Source: DATLXU01 sp035575515
GTDB taxonomy: Bacteria > Acidobacteriota > Blastocatellia > UBA7656
DNA length: 25,603 bases
Direction of reading: 5' to 3'
NCBI GenBank assembly: GCA_035575515.1
Contig: DATLXU010000129.1
Location: 1 to 25,603, forward strand
Shown piece after piece: positions 25,042 through 25,603 of the stretch (its first letter is position 1; each line of letters begins with the position of its first letter). Made by a program: the position numbers and the translations under genes. The notes below the pieces were generated by a model. That model saw nothing but the letters and a program-made list of their open reading frames with translations. It had not been told where the DNA came from and ran no database searches.

Positions 25042-25287
25042 TCAACCTGCTGAAGGCTCGCGCTCAGCGGTCACAAACGCGTAGCCATTGTAATCCATCT
25101 GCCGGCTGATGCGCTCGCGCACGTCACGGCCAGCCAGCTTTTCGCAAAGATAAAGGCCAGGATCAATCGAAGATGTAACGCCGCGCGCGGTTATGACATC
25201 AGTTTCGTCAACGATGCGACGATCAACAACCTCTTTGCAAAATGGTCGAAGCTCATCGAAGGCTGATGGCAGGGATTGGCTCTCTCG
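25042..25287 (-). pseudogene. 3'-terminal fragment of a second DJ-1/PfpI gene
   Basis: Reading the minus strand, an open stretch of about 82 codons from a TAG (25288-25290) to TGA (25042-25044) encodes DELRPFCKEVVDRRIVDETD, then VITARGVTSSIDPGLYLCEK, then LAGRDVRERISRQMDY. This looks like the C-terminal part of DJ-1/PfpI proteins, in which the GVTSSID...LYLCEKLAG helix closes the fold. It has no start codon and lacks the PGG and Cys-elbow core, so it is a truncated remnant. The homology breaks off at about 25260-25290, where the sequence turns AT-rich. It was found by reading, not from any long start-to-stop frame. Confidence 0.7.
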
Positions 25288-25368
25288 CTAATTGAGTTCT
25301 TCCCGATTTCTTGTATAAAACTATTTCTTGATGGAAGATCAGATGAAGCAATAAGGCCAAAGGTTAAA

Positions 25369-25587
25369 TTAGTACTTTTTGATATGCTCCTTCTCCTCCG
25401 GGGAAAGTATTTCGGATTTTAGAATCTCACGCTTAAGAGTCTCTGCATCATCTATTTTCCACGCTTCTTTATGCTTTGCGCTTTCCTGAATCTTAGGCAA
25501 GTAGTAGCTACGCCGCGCAAGCGCTTCAAGCTTACGCTCTTTGCCGCTGCTGTCGCGTGCTTTGACTCGAACATCAATCCTGTGCAT
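25369..25587 (-). CDS. Unknown small charged protein, possibly partial
   Basis: This 72-residue, lysine/glutamate-rich protein (KHKEAWKIDDAETLKREIL, LSPEEKEHIKKY) has no signal peptide and no motif I recognise. The local sequence is more AT-rich than its neighbours (about 25290-25450). The frame stays open upstream to the end of the window, so the ATG at 25587 may be internal and the gene may be longer. Its downstream side faces the DJ-1/PfpI fragment. Confidence 0.45.
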   Translation of the reverse strand: MHRIDVRVKARDSSGKERKLEALARRSYYLPKIQESAKHKEAWKIDDAETLKREILKSEILSPEEKEHIKKY

Positions 25588-25603
25588 TCGTCCATCATCC
25601 GGG

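Noticed and set aside
1..25603. CRISPR array, tRNA or rRNA genes
   Set aside because: No regularly spaced repeats and no recognisable tRNA arms or rRNA sequence were seen on either strand by reading; a tRNAscan run was not possible.

Overview
The window looks like a piece of a moderately GC-rich, Gram-negative chromosome. The gene set fits an Acidobacteriota-type bacterium, possibly Blastocatellia: a paired DUF1800/DUF1501 export locus, a PknB-like kinase, a secreted M28 peptidase, GatCAB rather than GlnRS-only charging, and TolC-type outer-membrane export. This is inference from gene content; there is no rRNA marker. TTG starts appear to be used for gatA, panC and the histidine kinase.

Layout. 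3-1185 is a decayed DDE transposase broken by several frameshifts. 1212-2807 is a secreted M28 aminopeptidase. 3075-5882 (minus) is a gatC-gatA-EamA transporter run, with the transporter frameshifted. 6044-8353 is an NtrY-like membrane histidine kinase with no response regulator nearby, followed by a methyltransferase. 9148-11032 (minus) is panB-panC, split by a palindromic repeat, with a DJ-1/PfpI gene upstream. 12007-16124 (minus) is a tight DUF1800-DUF1501 pair followed by a secreted Reelin-like protein carrying one CxxCH motif. Next come a variant peptide deformylase (minus) and a divergent PilZ protein (plus). 17645-21183 (minus) holds a TolC-family protein, a small secreted protein and a TetR regulator. 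21400-22791 is a metallo-beta-lactamase/beta-CASP ribonuclease. The right side has a small coiled-coil protein, a membrane Ser/Thr kinase, an unannotated 3'-terminal fragment of a second DJ-1/PfpI gene, and an AT-richer end with an unknown small protein.

How the parts work together. gatC-gatA supply two subunits of the tRNA-dependent amidotransferase (gatB is not here). panB and panC are consecutive steps of pantothenate synthesis. DUF1800, DUF1501 and the Reelin-like protein probably form one envelope locus in which only DUF1501 has a clear Tat signal and DUF1800 has none. The TetR gene has a strong promoter whose -10 overlaps a near-palindrome, and a closely similar palindrome lies before the small secreted gene, so TetR probably controls itself and that gene, perhaps with the TolC gene.

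No CRISPR array, tRNA, rRNA, prophage or clear defence island was seen. The less ordinary signals are the DUF1800/DUF1501/Reelin-CxxCH locus, the TetR operator pair, several long perfect palindromes at gene ends without T-tracts, and the two or three decaying genes.
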